Notes: generated by a model from the sequence alone, not told the origin. Shown: positions 43,721 to 53,626, counted from the first letter of the stretch. The stretch is 64,000 nt of DNA from Desulfurobacterium indicum (GCF_001968985.1 NZ_MOEN01000001.1:62001-126000); one strand, 5' to 3'. Made by a program: numbers and translations.

Positions 43721-44576
43721 AACCACAAAAAATTAGATAAACTGTTGCGTAGGCGCCTTTTGGAAGTGAGAAAGAGATAAAGTCGTTCTCAATTTTCGCT
43801 TCAACCGGGAGGTATGTTTTTCTAAAATCTCCCTTTATTCTCAAATTCTTTAAGGTTTTGATGAAATCATCTGTTGAAATGCCTTCTTTTAGTAATATCT
43901 TTTTGTAAAAAGACCAGCTTTCCCTGTAATCCTTTTTATGTCCTGCAATTGTCCAGAATCTCGGCACTTTTTCTCTGATTTTTTCAAAGGGTTCTGAAGG
44001 AATAAAAAAGCGAAAATCTTCATGAGTTTTAAATGTTCCTTCTACCGTTTCAGATAGATAAAGGTTCAGCGTTTCGTTCCACAGGAATGACAGGAAGGCA
44101 TCTATGAGGAAGTTTTCCCGCCACTTTAGCTTCCTTGGTTTTTCCATAAGTTTTTTAAAAAGTTTTTTTCCTTTGTCAATGTTTCCTTTCAATCTCTGGA
44201 TTCCGTAAAAGTTTATGAAGTAATCGGCAGGTTTAACCTTTTGCCCGTGCAATTTTATGTAAAATCGGTTTCCCTTCAGGTGTCCGATTTTTATCTTCTT
44301 TTTTATTTTTCCGATAAATTTTAAAAAATAAGTTCCGTCTTTAAGGTTTTCTCTTATATGGTTGCCTTTAAATTCCGGGAATGTAACGTGCTGAACTGTT
44401 ATGGCTGTTTTGTCTTTAAGTCCTGCATAGGAAAAGCCTAAGAAGGATGCAAGCTCTCTCGTTGTGAGGTTTTTCTTCGTTAAAAGGTATAAAAAGTGTG
44501 TTCCATTTTCATCCGTTTCAAGAGAAGCTTCTTCAATGACTATAAAATCTTTGGGTCTCTTTTTTATCTCTATCAT
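43719..44576 (-). CDS. truD: tRNA pseudouridine(13) synthase
   Basis: 285 residues. Converts U13 of certain tRNAs to pseudouridine. The catalytic aspartate sits in YAGLKDKTAITVQ; GNRFYIKLHG and INFYGIQRLKGN are the other TruD signatures. It is shorter than the 349-residue E. coli enzyme, mainly in the TRUD insertion domain. It starts 2 bases after the comM-like stop and ends the long folP-truD run. Confidence 0.88.
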   Translation of the reverse strand: MIEIKKRPKDFIVIEEASLETDENGTHFLYLLTKKNLTTRELASFLGFSYAGLKDKTAITVQHVTFPEFKGNHIRENLKDGTYFLKFIGKIKKKIKIGHLKGNRFYIKLHGQKVKPADYFINFYGIQRLKGNIDKGKKLFKKLMEKPRKLKWRENFLIDAFLSFLWNETLNLYLSETVEGTFKTHEDFRFFIPSEPFEKIREKVPRFWTIAGHKKDYRESWSFYKKILLKEGISTDDFIKTLKNLRIKGDFRKTYLPVEAKIENDFISFSLPKGAYATVYLIFCG

Positions 44577-44578
44577 TT

Positions 44579-46093
44579 TTAGTTTGTCGAAATGTTTTCT
44601 CTAAATCCCAGAGTTTCAATTATGTGTTTTGGCTGGATTACATCTGATCCATCAAGGTCTGCTATTGTTAACGAGAGTTTTAAGATTCTATTATAAGCTC
44701 TTGCAGATAGTGCATAGGTTTTAACGGCGCGGTTTAGTATCTCTTCCGCTTGCTCTGTAAGTTTACAGAATTTTTTTATGGCTTTTGAGTCCATCTTTCC
44801 GTTGAATGAAAACGACAGTTTTTTGAATCTCTCTTTTTGCCTTTCGTGGGCTTTTGTGACTCTTTTTCTGATTTTTTCAGAGGATTCGCCTTTTTCCATC
44901 TTTGCAAGTTCTTCTGGCTTTACAGCAGGTAAGGATACGTGAATGTCTATTCTGTCAAGTATTGGACCTGAAACTTTTGAACGGTAGCGTTTTACCTGTG
45001 CAGGCGAACAAGTGCAATAATGAACACCATCTTCAAATCCATAAAAGCCGCAGGGACAAGGGTTCATGGCTGCTACAAGCATGAATTTTGCCGGGAAGGT
45101 TACGCTTCCTGAAATCCTTGAGATTGTAACTTCTCCGTCTTCTATCGGTTGTCTTAAGGCTTCAAGGGCAGAACGCTTAAATTCTGGAAATTCATCGAGA
45201 AAGAGAACACCGTTGTGAGCAAGGCTCACCTCGCCGGGTTTGATACTGCTTCCCCCGCCTATCAGTGCTACATCCGATACAGTATGGTGCGGTGCACGGT
45301 AGGGTCTTTCTGTTATTATGCCGTTTAACATTCCTGCGGCACTGTATATCTGTGTCGTTTCTATGATTTCCTTTTCTGTCATTGGCGGCAGTATTGTTGG
45401 GATTCTCCTTGAAAGCATTGTTTTTCCTGAGCCTGGTGGTCCTACAAAAAGTATGTTGTGTCCGCCGGCTGCCGCTATTTCAACAGCTCTTTTGGCATGA
45501 TACTGGCCGGCAATGTCTGACATGTCAATGGTAAAGCTGAAGTTATTTTCTATTAAGTTTTTTGTAATAGGTTCTATCTGAATGTCGCCGTTTAAAAATG
45601 CAACAGCCTCTGAGAGGTGCTTAATCGGGATTATTTCAATACCACTTATGAGTGAGGCTTCTTCTGCGTTTTCTGCAGGTAGAATTATTCCCCTGTAATC
45701 TTTCTGTTTTGCAAGTATTGCTGCGGCAAGGGCGCCTTTGACCTTTCTTATCTCGCCTTTGAGACCAAGTTCACCGGCTATTAGATATTCGTTTAGCCTT
45801 TTGCCTGATACGATGTTCTGTGCCACTAATATGCCGATTGATATGGGAAGGTCGTATATTGTTCCTTCTTTTTTGACATCTGCCGGTGCAAGGTTTATAA
45901 CAATTTTCTTTGCAGGAAAAGGATAACCTGAATTTACAATTGCTGCTTTTACCCTTTCTCTACTTTCTTTTACGGCAGAATCCGGAAGTCCAACAACTAT
46001 GGTACCCGGCATGCCTCTGCTGGCATCAACCTGAACTAAAACCTCAACGGCATTAACACCTATCAATGTGTAGCTTTTAACGTTGGAAACCAT
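44579..46093 (-). CDS. comM: YifB/ComM-family Mg-chelatase-like AAA ATPase
   Basis: 504 residues: an N-terminal Lon-like domain (VEVLVQVDASRGMPGTIVVG), the AAA core with Walker A GPPGSGKT and Walker B GVLFLDEF, a cysteine cluster (PCPCGFYGF then YCTCSP) and the C-terminal Mg-chelatase lid. ComM is a hexameric branch-migration helicase helping natural transformation in Vibrio and Acinetobacter. No other competence gene is adjacent. Confidence 0.92.
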   Translation of the reverse strand: MVSNVKSYTLIGVNAVEVLVQVDASRGMPGTIVVGLPDSAVKESRERVKAAIVNSGYPFPAKKIVINLAPADVKKEGTIYDLPISIGILVAQNIVSGKRLNEYLIAGELGLKGEIRKVKGALAAAILAKQKDYRGIILPAENAEEASLISGIEIIPIKHLSEAVAFLNGDIQIEPITKNLIENNFSFTIDMSDIAGQYHAKRAVEIAAAGGHNILFVGPPGSGKTMLSRRIPTILPPMTEKEIIETTQIYSAAGMLNGIITERPYRAPHHTVSDVALIGGGSSIKPGEVSLAHNGVLFLDEFPEFKRSALEALRQPIEDGEVTISRISGSVTFPAKFMLVAAMNPCPCGFYGFEDGVHYCTCSPAQVKRYRSKVSGPILDRIDIHVSLPAVKPEELAKMEKGESSEKIRKRVTKAHERQKERFKKLSFSFNGKMDSKAIKKFCKLTEQAEEILNRAVKTYALSARAYNRILKLSLTIADLDGSDVIQPKHIIETLGFRENISTN

Positions 46094-46114
46094 AACTTGA
46101 TTTTACTAAAAATT

Positions 46115-46894
46115 TCATTTTGGTGCCATTTGCCAGATTTTTCTGAAAAGGGACAGCATCTCGGTCGGCGGTATTTCTTCGGCTCTCTTTTGAAATATCT
46201 CTTCTAATTCTGTTGAAGGTGGTTTCCCTACGTTGTTTTTTAGCTTTTTACGCCTGTTTGAGAAGGCTCTTTTCAGGAAATTCTCAAACTCTTTGAGTTC
46301 TTTCTCTTCCATTCGAAAGTTTAGAGGAGTCATTTTAAAGACGGTTGACCAGACTTTCGGCGGTGGAACAAAGGCACTGGGAGGAACATCAAAGAGTTTC
46401 TCTATTTTGAAAAAGTTTTGAAGCAGTGCCGGCAGATAGCCGTAATCCTTTCCGGAGGTGCTGGTAAGTCTGTTGGCGACTTCTTTCTGTGTCATAAATA
46501 CTGCACTGTGGATTGTATTAATGTGATTTAGAAGGTTTCTTATTATTACAGTAGAAACGTTATAAGGAAGATTTCCCAGAATCTTCAGACTGTTTCCTGC
46601 CTGTGAAAAATCAAACTTTTTGGCATCTTCGTTGAGTATTTTGAAATTTTCGTGAGATTTGAATTTTTCCTTCAGGAATTCCACCATTTCCGGGTCTATT
46701 TCAACACATACAAGTATTTTCGGATTTCTTTTCAGTATCTCTTCCGTCAAAGCGCCGCCACCGGGTCCTATTTCAACGACTGTGTCGGATGAATCTATTC
46801 CGGCGGCGTTAACTATCTTTCTAATTATGTTCTTATTCTTTAAAAAATGCTGTCCAAGAGATTTTTTAAGTCTTGGAAGTCTATTCTTCAACAA
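46115..46894 (-). CDS. rsmA: 16S rRNA (adenine(1518)-N(6)/adenine(1519)-N(6))-dimethyltransferase
   Basis: 259 residues (KsgA). SLGQHFLKNKNIIRKIV at the N-terminus, the SAM loop VEIGPGGGALTEEIL and the catalytic NLPYNVST motif are all present, followed by a helical C-terminal domain. It dimethylates two adenines in the 3' terminal helix of 16S rRNA during 30S maturation. The start overlaps the end of glmM by 14 bases. Confidence 0.95.
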   Translation of the reverse strand: MLKNRLPRLKKSLGQHFLKNKNIIRKIVNAAGIDSSDTVVEIGPGGGALTEEILKRNPKILVCVEIDPEMVEFLKEKFKSHENFKILNEDAKKFDFSQAGNSLKILGNLPYNVSTVIIRNLLNHINTIHSAVFMTQKEVANRLTSTSGKDYGYLPALLQNFFKIEKLFDVPPSAFVPPPKVWSTVFKMTPLNFRMEEKELKEFENFLKRAFSNRRKKLKNNVGKPPSTELEEIFQKRAEEIPPTEMLSLFRKIWQMAPK

Positions 46895-48224
46895 TGCCCT
46901 CTTTTTTAAATGCTTTTTTAATTATTGAAATGGTTTTTTTTATCAGGTCTTCGCTTTCGGCTTCTACCATTATTCTGACCAAGGGTTCTGTTCCTGAATA
47001 TCTGACAAGCACTCTTCCTTTGTCTTCAAGTGTAAGTTCGGCGTCGGCTATTGCCTTTTTAACTTCTTCCAGTTTGTCTATCGGTTTTTTATCTTTTACC
47101 CTGAGATTAACAAGTTTTTGTGGATATTTCTGGAAAACGTTTGTAAGTTCGCTGAATGTTTTGCCGCTTTTTTTAAGAATTGAAGCAAGAAGAATCGCGG
47201 TTAAGATACCGTCTCCCGTTTCCATGAATCTTTTTATTATTATGTGTCCGGATTGTTCGCCGCCTATTATTGCACCTACTTTTTCCATCTTTTCTGATAC
47301 GTACCTGTCGCCTACAGGAGTTCTGTAGAACTCTATACCTTTTGATTTTATGTATTTTTCAAGTCCGAGATTGCTCATTACGGTTGCAACAACGGGTTCG
47401 GATTCACCAAAATAATCAGACAAAAGGGCTATTATTTCGTCTCCGTCTATAATGTTTCCTTTTTCATCAACAGCAACACATCTGTCGGCATCACCGTCAA
47501 ATGCAAATCCGACGTCTGCTTTAATTTCTTTTAACTTTTCTGCTAGAAATTCAGGATGTGTAGCACCGCAGTTTTTGTTTATATTTAGGCCGTCGGGTTC
47601 TGCGTTATAAGTGAATACTTTTGCACCTAAGGCTTTAAAAACTTCCGGTGCTATCATGTATGCTGCACCATTTGCACAGTCAAGGGCTATTCTAAGTCCA
47701 GCAAGGTATGTTCCAGTTTCCTCAAGGAACTTTGCGTAGCTTTCTAAAAGTCCTCTTCCGTCAAAGATCCTGCCTATTTCAAGCGGTGATGCTTTTGGGA
47801 GTTCGTACTTGTTAAATATTACAAGTTCCAGAGATGCTTCTTCCATCTCTGAAAACTTTTTTCCTTTCCGGTTAAAAAATTTTATGCCGTTGTATTCTGC
47901 GGGATTGTGAGATGCTGATATCATAATTCCCATTGATAAAGAAAAGTTTTTTACCATATAGGAGATGGAAGGGGTGGTTGTCGTTCCGAGGTATGTAACA
48001 TCGATTCCTGTTGCTGTGAGTCCGGAAATTAGTGCCGAAATTATCATATCTGAAGAGGCGCGTGTGTCTTTTCCAATTACAACTGTATGTTTTTTGTCGG
48101 GATACTTGGCTTTAAGGTAGCATCCTGTTGCTACACCGATTTTTTGCGTCATTTCACAGGTTAAAGGAAATTCGTTTGCCACGCCGCGGATACCATCAGT
48201 TCCAAAAAGTTTTTTCTTCGGCAT
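46881..48224 (-). CDS. glmM: Phosphoglucosamine mutase
   Basis: 447 residues. Converts glucosamine 6-phosphate to the 1-phosphate for UDP-GlcNAc. KLFGTDGIRGVAN opens the chain, the active serine is in ISASHNPAEYNG, the metal loop is DGDADRC, and the C-terminal phosphate site is RYSGTEPLVRIM. It follows cdaA and cdaR in the order known from Gram-positive bacteria, where GlmM protein binds and restrains the c-di-AMP synthase. Confidence 0.96.
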   Translation of the reverse strand: MPKKKLFGTDGIRGVANEFPLTCEMTQKIGVATGCYLKAKYPDKKHTVVIGKDTRASSDMIISALISGLTATGIDVTYLGTTTTPSISYMVKNFSLSMGIMISASHNPAEYNGIKFFNRKGKKFSEMEEASLELVIFNKYELPKASPLEIGRIFDGRGLLESYAKFLEETGTYLAGLRIALDCANGAAYMIAPEVFKALGAKVFTYNAEPDGLNINKNCGATHPEFLAEKLKEIKADVGFAFDGDADRCVAVDEKGNIIDGDEIIALLSDYFGESEPVVATVMSNLGLEKYIKSKGIEFYRTPVGDRYVSEKMEKVGAIIGGEQSGHIIIKRFMETGDGILTAILLASILKKSGKTFSELTNVFQKYPQKLVNLRVKDKKPIDKLEEVKKAIADAELTLEDKGRVLVRYSGTEPLVRIMVEAESEDLIKKTISIIKKAFKKEGIVEE

Positions 48225-48227
48225 TTT

Positions 48228-48872
48228 TTACCTCCTGATTAACTTCACTTCTACACTTTCCGGGAAGGTTCTGTAAGGTGATGCTATTTTAGCGTAAATG
48301 GTGCCGTTTGATTTTAGATAAGTTGTATCTATGGGTTCAGTTTTAACAGAGTTTATTGTGGATGTTTTTGATTCGGGTATATATATGGTTACGTAGTTAG
48401 GAGTGGTGTTTTCCACTTTGAATTTTCGTCTTTTTTTTCCGATTAGAACGACTTTTACAGGTACCAGTTTTCTGATGACTTTTTCAAGTTTTAGGGTGAG
48501 TTTTTTTGTTTTAACATTTATTATAGAAACATCAGGAAGTTGAGGTTTTAAAGTTATTATGGAAGGATTAATGGATATGATAGTAGTTCCATTACTTCTA
48601 ATGTGGCGGGGTGGAAGTTTTATGTAAATTTTGCCTTCTTCTTTTATAAATTCTATGGATTTCTTAGTTCCCTCTACTTCAACAGCTATTTTTTTAGGAG
48701 TGTAATCTGCCACATTTACGGTAGGTGGTGTTTCTATTTTTAAAGGTAGCTTTACTGTTAAGACAATGGATTCCTGTTTTGCTGCCAAGAACCACAGCAG
48801 AAATGAAAATATTACTGCAAATAGCTTATAATGGAAATTTTTGAAAATTTTATCGACTATCTTTTTCAACAT
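48228..48872 (-). CDS. cdaR: YbbR/CdaR-like regulator of c-di-AMP synthase
   Basis: 214 residues with one N-terminal membrane helix (YKLFAVIFSFLLWFLAA) and the rest outside the inner membrane as two YbbR repeats (LKIETPPTVNVADYTPKKIA; then VPVKVVLIGKKRRKFKVENT). Firmicute homologues have four. It overlaps cdaA by 23 bases and lies 3 bases upstream of glmM, matching the conserved cdaA-cdaR-glmM module, so it probably modulates the cyclase. Confidence 0.88.
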   Translation of the reverse strand: MLKKIVDKIFKNFHYKLFAVIFSFLLWFLAAKQESIVLTVKLPLKIETPPTVNVADYTPKKIAVEVEGTKKSIEFIKEEGKIYIKLPPRHIRSNGTTIISINPSIITLKPQLPDVSIINVKTKKLTLKLEKVIRKLVPVKVVLIGKKRRKFKVENTTPNYVTIYIPESKTSTINSVKTEPIDTTYLKSNGTIYAKIASPYRTFPESVEVKLIRR

Positions 48873-49680
48873 TTTCGCCCTTCAGAAAGGTAGTGATTAG
48901 TTCTTTAATCGCATTTTTCGTCTCTATTTCTTTTACAAGAAGTGATTTTAAGATTCTCTTTAACCTTTGGGGTTCAAGGTTTTTGATCAATTTGCCATGG
49001 TAAGCTATTGATATGTTTCCCGTCTCTTCAGAAACGATAACAGCTATTGCATCGGTTTCTTCCGTTATTCCTATAGCTGCTCTGTGCCTTGTTCCTACTA
49101 CCTGTGGGAGTTTGGTATTTAGGGTTAACGGTAGAAAAACTCCTGCCTTTTTTATCCGGTCTTCTCTTACAATTACTGCCCCGTCATGAAGGGGAGTCCC
49201 GGGCCAGAATATCGTTATTAGCAGTTCTTTTGATACCTCACCGTCAATTTCTGTTCCGGCTTCTGCGTAGCTGTCCGTTTTTACGTCTCTTTCAATGACT
49301 ATTAGTGCTCCTATTTTGTCCTGTGACATAGTGGCAGAAGCCCTGACGATTTCATCGATGACTTTTTCTGCTTCATACCGCTGAGCAAACAGTCCCATCT
49401 GTCCTTCACCAAGTCTTGCAAGCAGTTTTCTTATCTCAGGCTGGAATATCACGATGATGGCAAAAATTCCGATTGTCAGGACGTTGTTTAGAAGGAATGA
49501 AAGGGTGTAAAGATCAAGGAGCTTTGCCAGGACGCTTAACATGACGATGGTCATAATTCCGAAAAGAATCTGTATTGCCCGTGTTTTGGATAGATAGATT
49601 AAAACTCTATATATGAGGAAGGAGACGATGCCTATGTCTATAAGGTCTCTTATTGTTATCTGTGGTAAAACGTTTAGCAT
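48850..49680 (-). CDS. cdaA: Diadenylate cyclase CdaA
   Basis: 276 residues. Three N-terminal membrane helices (1-90) precede the DAC domain, which makes c-di-AMP from two ATP. The active-site motifs are PLHDGAVIV (DGA) and GTRHRAAIGITEETDAIAV (RHR), both intact. Its start is 1 base after the folP stop. c-di-AMP usually controls potassium uptake and wall homeostasis; its receptors are not visible in this window. Confidence 0.95.
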   Translation of the reverse strand: MLNVLPQITIRDLIDIGIVSFLIYRVLIYLSKTRAIQILFGIMTIVMLSVLAKLLDLYTLSFLLNNVLTIGIFAIIVIFQPEIRKLLARLGEGQMGLFAQRYEAEKVIDEIVRASATMSQDKIGALIVIERDVKTDSYAEAGTEIDGEVSKELLITIFWPGTPLHDGAVIVREDRIKKAGVFLPLTLNTKLPQVVGTRHRAAIGITEETDAIAVIVSEETGNISIAYHGKLIKNLEPQRLKRILKSLLVKEIETKNAIKELITTFLKGENVEKDSR

Positions 49681-50877
49681 TTAAGCTTCCTCTATGGCAA
49701 GTAGTATGTCCAGAAACTGTTTGGTTTCCTTTACGTCGTGAACTCTAACAATTTTTACACCGTTTAAAATGCCCCTGACTATTGATGCCAGAGAGCCTGC
49801 AACTCTTTCTTCCGGGTTTTCTTCTCCTGTTACCATTTTTATAAAGCTTTTCCTTGACGTGCCAAGAAGAATTGGAACGCCGAACCTTTTAAACTCATTT
49901 ATTCTTTTGAGTATCGAAAGGTTGTCTTCAAGTCGTTTTCCAAATCCGATACCGGGATCTATGATTATCTGTTCTTTTTTCACACCTTTTTGTTCTGCTT
50001 CTTTTATGGTTTCTTCAAAGTAAAGGCACAACTCTTTTATTACGTCTTCATAATAGGGATTTTTTTGCATATCTCTTGGTGTGCCTTTTATATGCATGAG
50101 AACGGCGGGGACGTTTCTTTCAGCTACAAGTTTGGCCATTCTGCTGTCAAAATGAAAACCGCTTATGTCATTTACTATGTCAGCACCTGCATTTAAGGCT
50201 TCCTCTGCTACTTTTGATTTGTAAGTGTCAACGGATATAAACACGTTGGAAAAATTTTTCCTTATTGCTTCTATTACTGGAACAACTCTTTTCATCTCTT
50301 CTTCAAGCGGAACGGGCTTGGCTCCGGGCCTTGTTGATTCGCCGCCAACATCTATTATGGCTGCTCCGTCATTTACCATTTCCTCCGCGTGCTTTAGGGC
50401 TCTATCGACGGTTGTCCATTTCCCACCGTCGGAGAAGGAGTCGGGAGTGGTGTTTAAAATGCCCATTATTGCAGGTCTTTCAAGAGAAAGTGTTTTCCCG
50501 TTTGCTTTAAGCTCGAACCTTGTGTTAAGATCGGCCTCTATTAACCTTTTTATTTCGTCAGCAAGTTTTTTAAGTCCGAAAGGTTGCTTTTTCATTCTTT
50601 CAAGGAGTTTTTCAATAGTTCTGAGAGAACCGATAAGGACGGCAGTGCACGTTTTACATGTAAAAGATGAAGCCTCTCTTGGTAAAGCGCAGTCGCCTCC
50701 TGAAGCTATTGCGTCCTGTTTTAGAATGTTGGCTGCCCTTGTGTCTATGTTTTCTATTACAAATGTATATAGGATACCCTTTTTTGAAAGAATGTCGGCA
50801 CCTTCATGTGTGTTTCCGATGTTGAGCAAGAAATTTTTAAGTTCATTTTTTGTAAATTTTCTTATTGTTACAAACAT
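49681..50877 (-). CDS. folP: Dihydropteroate synthase with N-terminal extension
   Basis: 398 residues. The C-terminal TIM barrel (from about 130) has GILNTTPDSFSDGG, VGGESTRPGA and DPGIGFGKRLEDN and joins p-aminobenzoate to the pterin in folate synthesis. The first 130 residues are extra, with a Cys-x2-Cys (FTCKTCTAVL) and DILSKKGILYTFVIENID; this long form occurs in Aquificota and some other deep branches. First gene of the seven-gene run ending in truD. Confidence 0.92.
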   Translation of the reverse strand: MFVTIRKFTKNELKNFLLNIGNTHEGADILSKKGILYTFVIENIDTRAANILKQDAIASGGDCALPREASSFTCKTCTAVLIGSLRTIEKLLERMKKQPFGLKKLADEIKRLIEADLNTRFELKANGKTLSLERPAIMGILNTTPDSFSDGGKWTTVDRALKHAEEMVNDGAAIIDVGGESTRPGAKPVPLEEEMKRVVPVIEAIRKNFSNVFISVDTYKSKVAEEALNAGADIVNDISGFHFDSRMAKLVAERNVPAVLMHIKGTPRDMQKNPYYEDVIKELCLYFEETIKEAEQKGVKKEQIIIDPGIGFGKRLEDNLSILKRINEFKRFGVPILLGTSRKSFIKMVTGEENPEERVAGSLASIVRGILNGVKIVRVHDVKETKQFLDILLAIEEA

Positions 50878-50916
50878 ACCTTGCCCCGTAGTTTAAAATA
50901 GAAGATGATGAACTAA

Positions 50917-50922
50917 ATTATA
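50917..50922 (-). promoter_or_regulatory. Putative -10 of the folP-cdaA-glmM operon
   Basis: Minus-strand TATAAT 40 bases upstream of the folP start, in the divergent 77-base spacer. The -35 position is T/A-rich without a clear hexamer. Confidence 0.4.
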
Positions 50923-50954
50923 CCTTTAAAACTGTGTTTAAATAAAGGGGAGAT

Positions 50955-53597
50955 ATGGCTGTTGTTATAACCGCTCATAAGAATATGGATCTTGATGCTC
51001 TCGGAGCTGTTGTTGCTGTTAAAAAGCTTTATCCTGGAGCTGTTGTTGTTCTTCCGGGAACAAAGGGAAAGGATGTTATTAAGGTTCTTGAAGAAAACCC
51101 GAAACTGCTTGATTATGTTGATGAAACAGGTTTTGACGGTGAAATAGAAAAGCTGATTGTCGTTGATACGTCGGACATAGAAAGAATTCCTGAAATTTTG
51201 AAAAAAAGGATTGAAGGCAAGAATATTCCTGTAATTGTTTATGATCATCATACAAAAGAAGCTTCCGGCTTTAAGAATGTGAAACTTTACTTTAAAGAGA
51301 CTGGAGCTGTAACATCTCTCATAACAATGATTTTGAAAGGAAAGGGAATAATTCCTTCGCCGCTTGAAGCTTCTGTGATGGCTCTTGGAATTTACTCCGA
51401 TACAGGAAGTTTTCTCTTCCCGGGAACATCTTCGCTCGACCACATAGCGGCAGGTTATCTGTTTTCCATAGGGGCAAATCCAGAAATAATAAAACACTAT
51501 CTTCCCCGCGAATTTTCTCCTGAAGAGATTGATATACTGAAGATTTTGAAGGATAGCGTTGAAATTCTTGAGATTAATGGAAACAGGATAGCTCTTACCA
51601 CTGTGCAGTTTGATAAATATGTGGGAGATATTGCTCACCTTGTCAGTAAACTGCTTGACATCAACAACTATCCTGCCTTGATAGCCGTGGCAGGTGTTGA
51701 AGGGACGGTTTTTGTGATAGGCAGGTCAAAAACACCTCTTATTGATGTGTCAAAGCTTGCAGAGAAACTTGGCGGTGGAGGGCATTCGGAAGCGGCTTCT
51801 GCCGTAATCAGGGATAAGACGGTTTACGAAGTAAAAGAGAAAGTAATAGAAGTGCTTAAAGAGATAGTTTATCCTGCAAAAGTGGCAGGGGACATTATGT
51901 CTTCACCGGCGCAGACTGTTAGAGAAGATATGACGGTGAAGGAGTGTCTTTCGTTTCTTATGAAGCAGGGAATAAACGCTGCACCTGTCCTTGATGATAG
52001 GGGGATGCTTGTAGGTATCATAAACAGGAGCTTAATCGATAAAGCGTATTACATGGGTATGGACGATGAACCTGTTTCAACCGTGATGGAGAGGGAATTT
52101 TCCTGCGTTTTTCCTGATACGCCTGTCAGTGAGATTGAGGATATAATCGTTTCAAATCAGCAGACACTTGTGCCGGTTATAGACAGAGGAAAGGTTGTAG
52201 GTGTTATAACAAGGACGGATGTTTTAACTAACCTTTATCGTGATGAGATAGACGAGTCGGAAAAATTCTATTTGAGGCGTTCTTCTTCTCCTCACTTTAA
52301 GAACATCAGGCAGATGTTAAAAGAAAGACTTCCATCTGAAGTTTACGAACTTTTAAGGAAAGTTGGTGAAGTTGCAACGGAAAAGGGGATAAACGCTTAC
52401 GTAATAGGCGGTTTTGTAAGAGATTTGATTATAGGCAGAAAGAATCTTGATGTTGATATAGTTGTTGAAGGTGATGCAACGGAGCTGGCAAGGGCTTTTG
52501 CTAAAAAAATTATGGGTAAGGTTCACATTTTTGACAAGTTTAAAACGGCTACGGTAACTCTGTCGGACGGATTTAAGATAGATTTTGCTTCTGCAAGGAC
52601 AGAGATTTACCGTGCCCCCGGAGCTCTTCCCGAAGTTGATACTGCTCCTTTGAAGAAGGATCTTTTCCGCAGGGATTTTACGATAAACACACTTGCCGTT
52701 AAACTTAACGGCAGGGAGTTTGGAAAGCTTATAGATTTCTTTAACGGCCTGAAAGATATAAAAGAAAAGAAGATAAGAGTGCTTCATGCTTTAAGTTTCG
52801 TCGAGGATCCCACAAGAATTTTAAGGGCCTTAAGGTTTGCCGTTCGCTACCGCTTTAACATAGGAAAGCATACGGAAAAGCTTTTGAAGATTGCAGTTCG
52901 AAAGAACCTCTTTAGAACGGTTGAAGGGAAAAGGGTTTATCTTGAGCTTAAACATATTTTTGAAGAGGATAACCCTTTAAGGATTGTGAATCGCATGGAA
53001 GAGTACGGAATACTTAAGGCTTTTAGCCCGAGATTTATATGGAACAGAAAAAAGAGAGATTTTTTTGAGAGAATAAGAAAAATAGTTAATTGGCATAAGT
53101 TAACTTTTAATAAACATAAGGCTAACTATTCCATTCTTTACTTTGCTGCTTTTCTTGAAAGCCTTCCGGCAGACGAAGTGGATAGATTGTTAAAGGATTT
53201 TTCGGTTCCGGATGATGAGGCAAATCTTATAAAAAATCTCATCTATCGCGGAAGACAGCTTGCTGTAAAACTTGAAAGAGAAAGTTTTTCTAACAGTGAG
53301 CTTTACGAAATTTTGAAAAGGGAAAAGGAAGAAATGGTTCTTTACGTTGCTGCGCGGACGACAAAGGAGGATTTGAAGCATCGTTTATTGGAATACCTTA
53401 AAGAGTGGAGAGATTTAAAACTTGTCATAACGGGAAATGATCTAAAGGAGATGGGTCTAAAGCCCGGTCCTCTGTTTAAAAAGATATTGACAGAGTTAAA
53501 GCACAGAGTTTTAGACGGTAAAGTTGATAATGAGTATGATGCTCTGGAAGAAGAGGTTAAAAAGATTTTAAAAAAGAAAAAACTTGAGCCTGTGTAG
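50955..53597 (+). CDS. DHH-CBS-tRNA nucleotidyltransferase (CCA- or A-adding) fusion protein
   Basis: 880 residues. Residues 1-310 form a DHH/DHHA1 phosphoesterase (ITAHKNMDLDALG, DTSDIER, YDHHTKE, GGGGHSEAASA). Two CBS domains follow (about 315-435, MSSPAQTVREDM and VMEREFSCVFPDT). From about 465 comes the class II poly(A) polymerase/CCA-enzyme head: VIGGFVRDLIIGRKNLDVDI with the DVD metal site, RRDFTINTLAV and EDPTRILRALRFAVRY. Such long proteins are known in Aquifex, where CC-adding and A-adding are split between two enzymes; which activity this one has cannot be told. GGGGAG precedes the ATG. Confidence 0.92.
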   Translation: MAVVITAHKNMDLDALGAVVAVKKLYPGAVVVLPGTKGKDVIKVLEENPKLLDYVDETGFDGEIEKLIVVDTSDIERIPEILKKRIEGKNIPVIVYDHHTKEASGFKNVKLYFKETGAVTSLITMILKGKGIIPSPLEASVMALGIYSDTGSFLFPGTSSLDHIAAGYLFSIGANPEIIKHYLPREFSPEEIDILKILKDSVEILEINGNRIALTTVQFDKYVGDIAHLVSKLLDINNYPALIAVAGVEGTVFVIGRSKTPLIDVSKLAEKLGGGGHSEAASAVIRDKTVYEVKEKVIEVLKEIVYPAKVAGDIMSSPAQTVREDMTVKECLSFLMKQGINAAPVLDDRGMLVGIINRSLIDKAYYMGMDDEPVSTVMEREFSCVFPDTPVSEIEDIIVSNQQTLVPVIDRGKVVGVITRTDVLTNLYRDEIDESEKFYLRRSSSPHFKNIRQMLKERLPSEVYELLRKVGEVATEKGINAYVIGGFVRDLIIGRKNLDVDIVVEGDATELARAFAKKIMGKVHIFDKFKTATVTLSDGFKIDFASARTEIYRAPGALPEVDTAPLKKDLFRRDFTINTLAVKLNGREFGKLIDFFNGLKDIKEKKIRVLHALSFVEDPTRILRALRFAVRYRFNIGKHTEKLLKIAVRKNLFRTVEGKRVYLELKHIFEEDNPLRIVNRMEEYGILKAFSPRFIWNRKKRDFFERIRKIVNWHKLTFNKHKANYSILYFAAFLESLPADEVDRLLKDFSVPDDEANLIKNLIYRGRQLAVKLERESFSNSELYEILKREKEEMVLYVAARTTKEDLKHRLLEYLKEWRDLKLVITGNDLKEMGLKPGPLFKKILTELKHRVLDGKVDNEYDALEEEVKKILKKKKLEPV

Positions 53598-53602
53598 TTA
53601 AT

Positions 53603-53622
53603 GGCGGGGGGATTTCCCCGCC
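53603..53622. terminator. Hairpin between convergent genes
   Basis: GGCGGGG/CCCCGCC 7-bp stem with a 6-base loop, 5 bases after the nucleotidyltransferase stop. T tracts on either side are poor. Confidence 0.5.
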
Positions 53623-53626
53623 TGGT

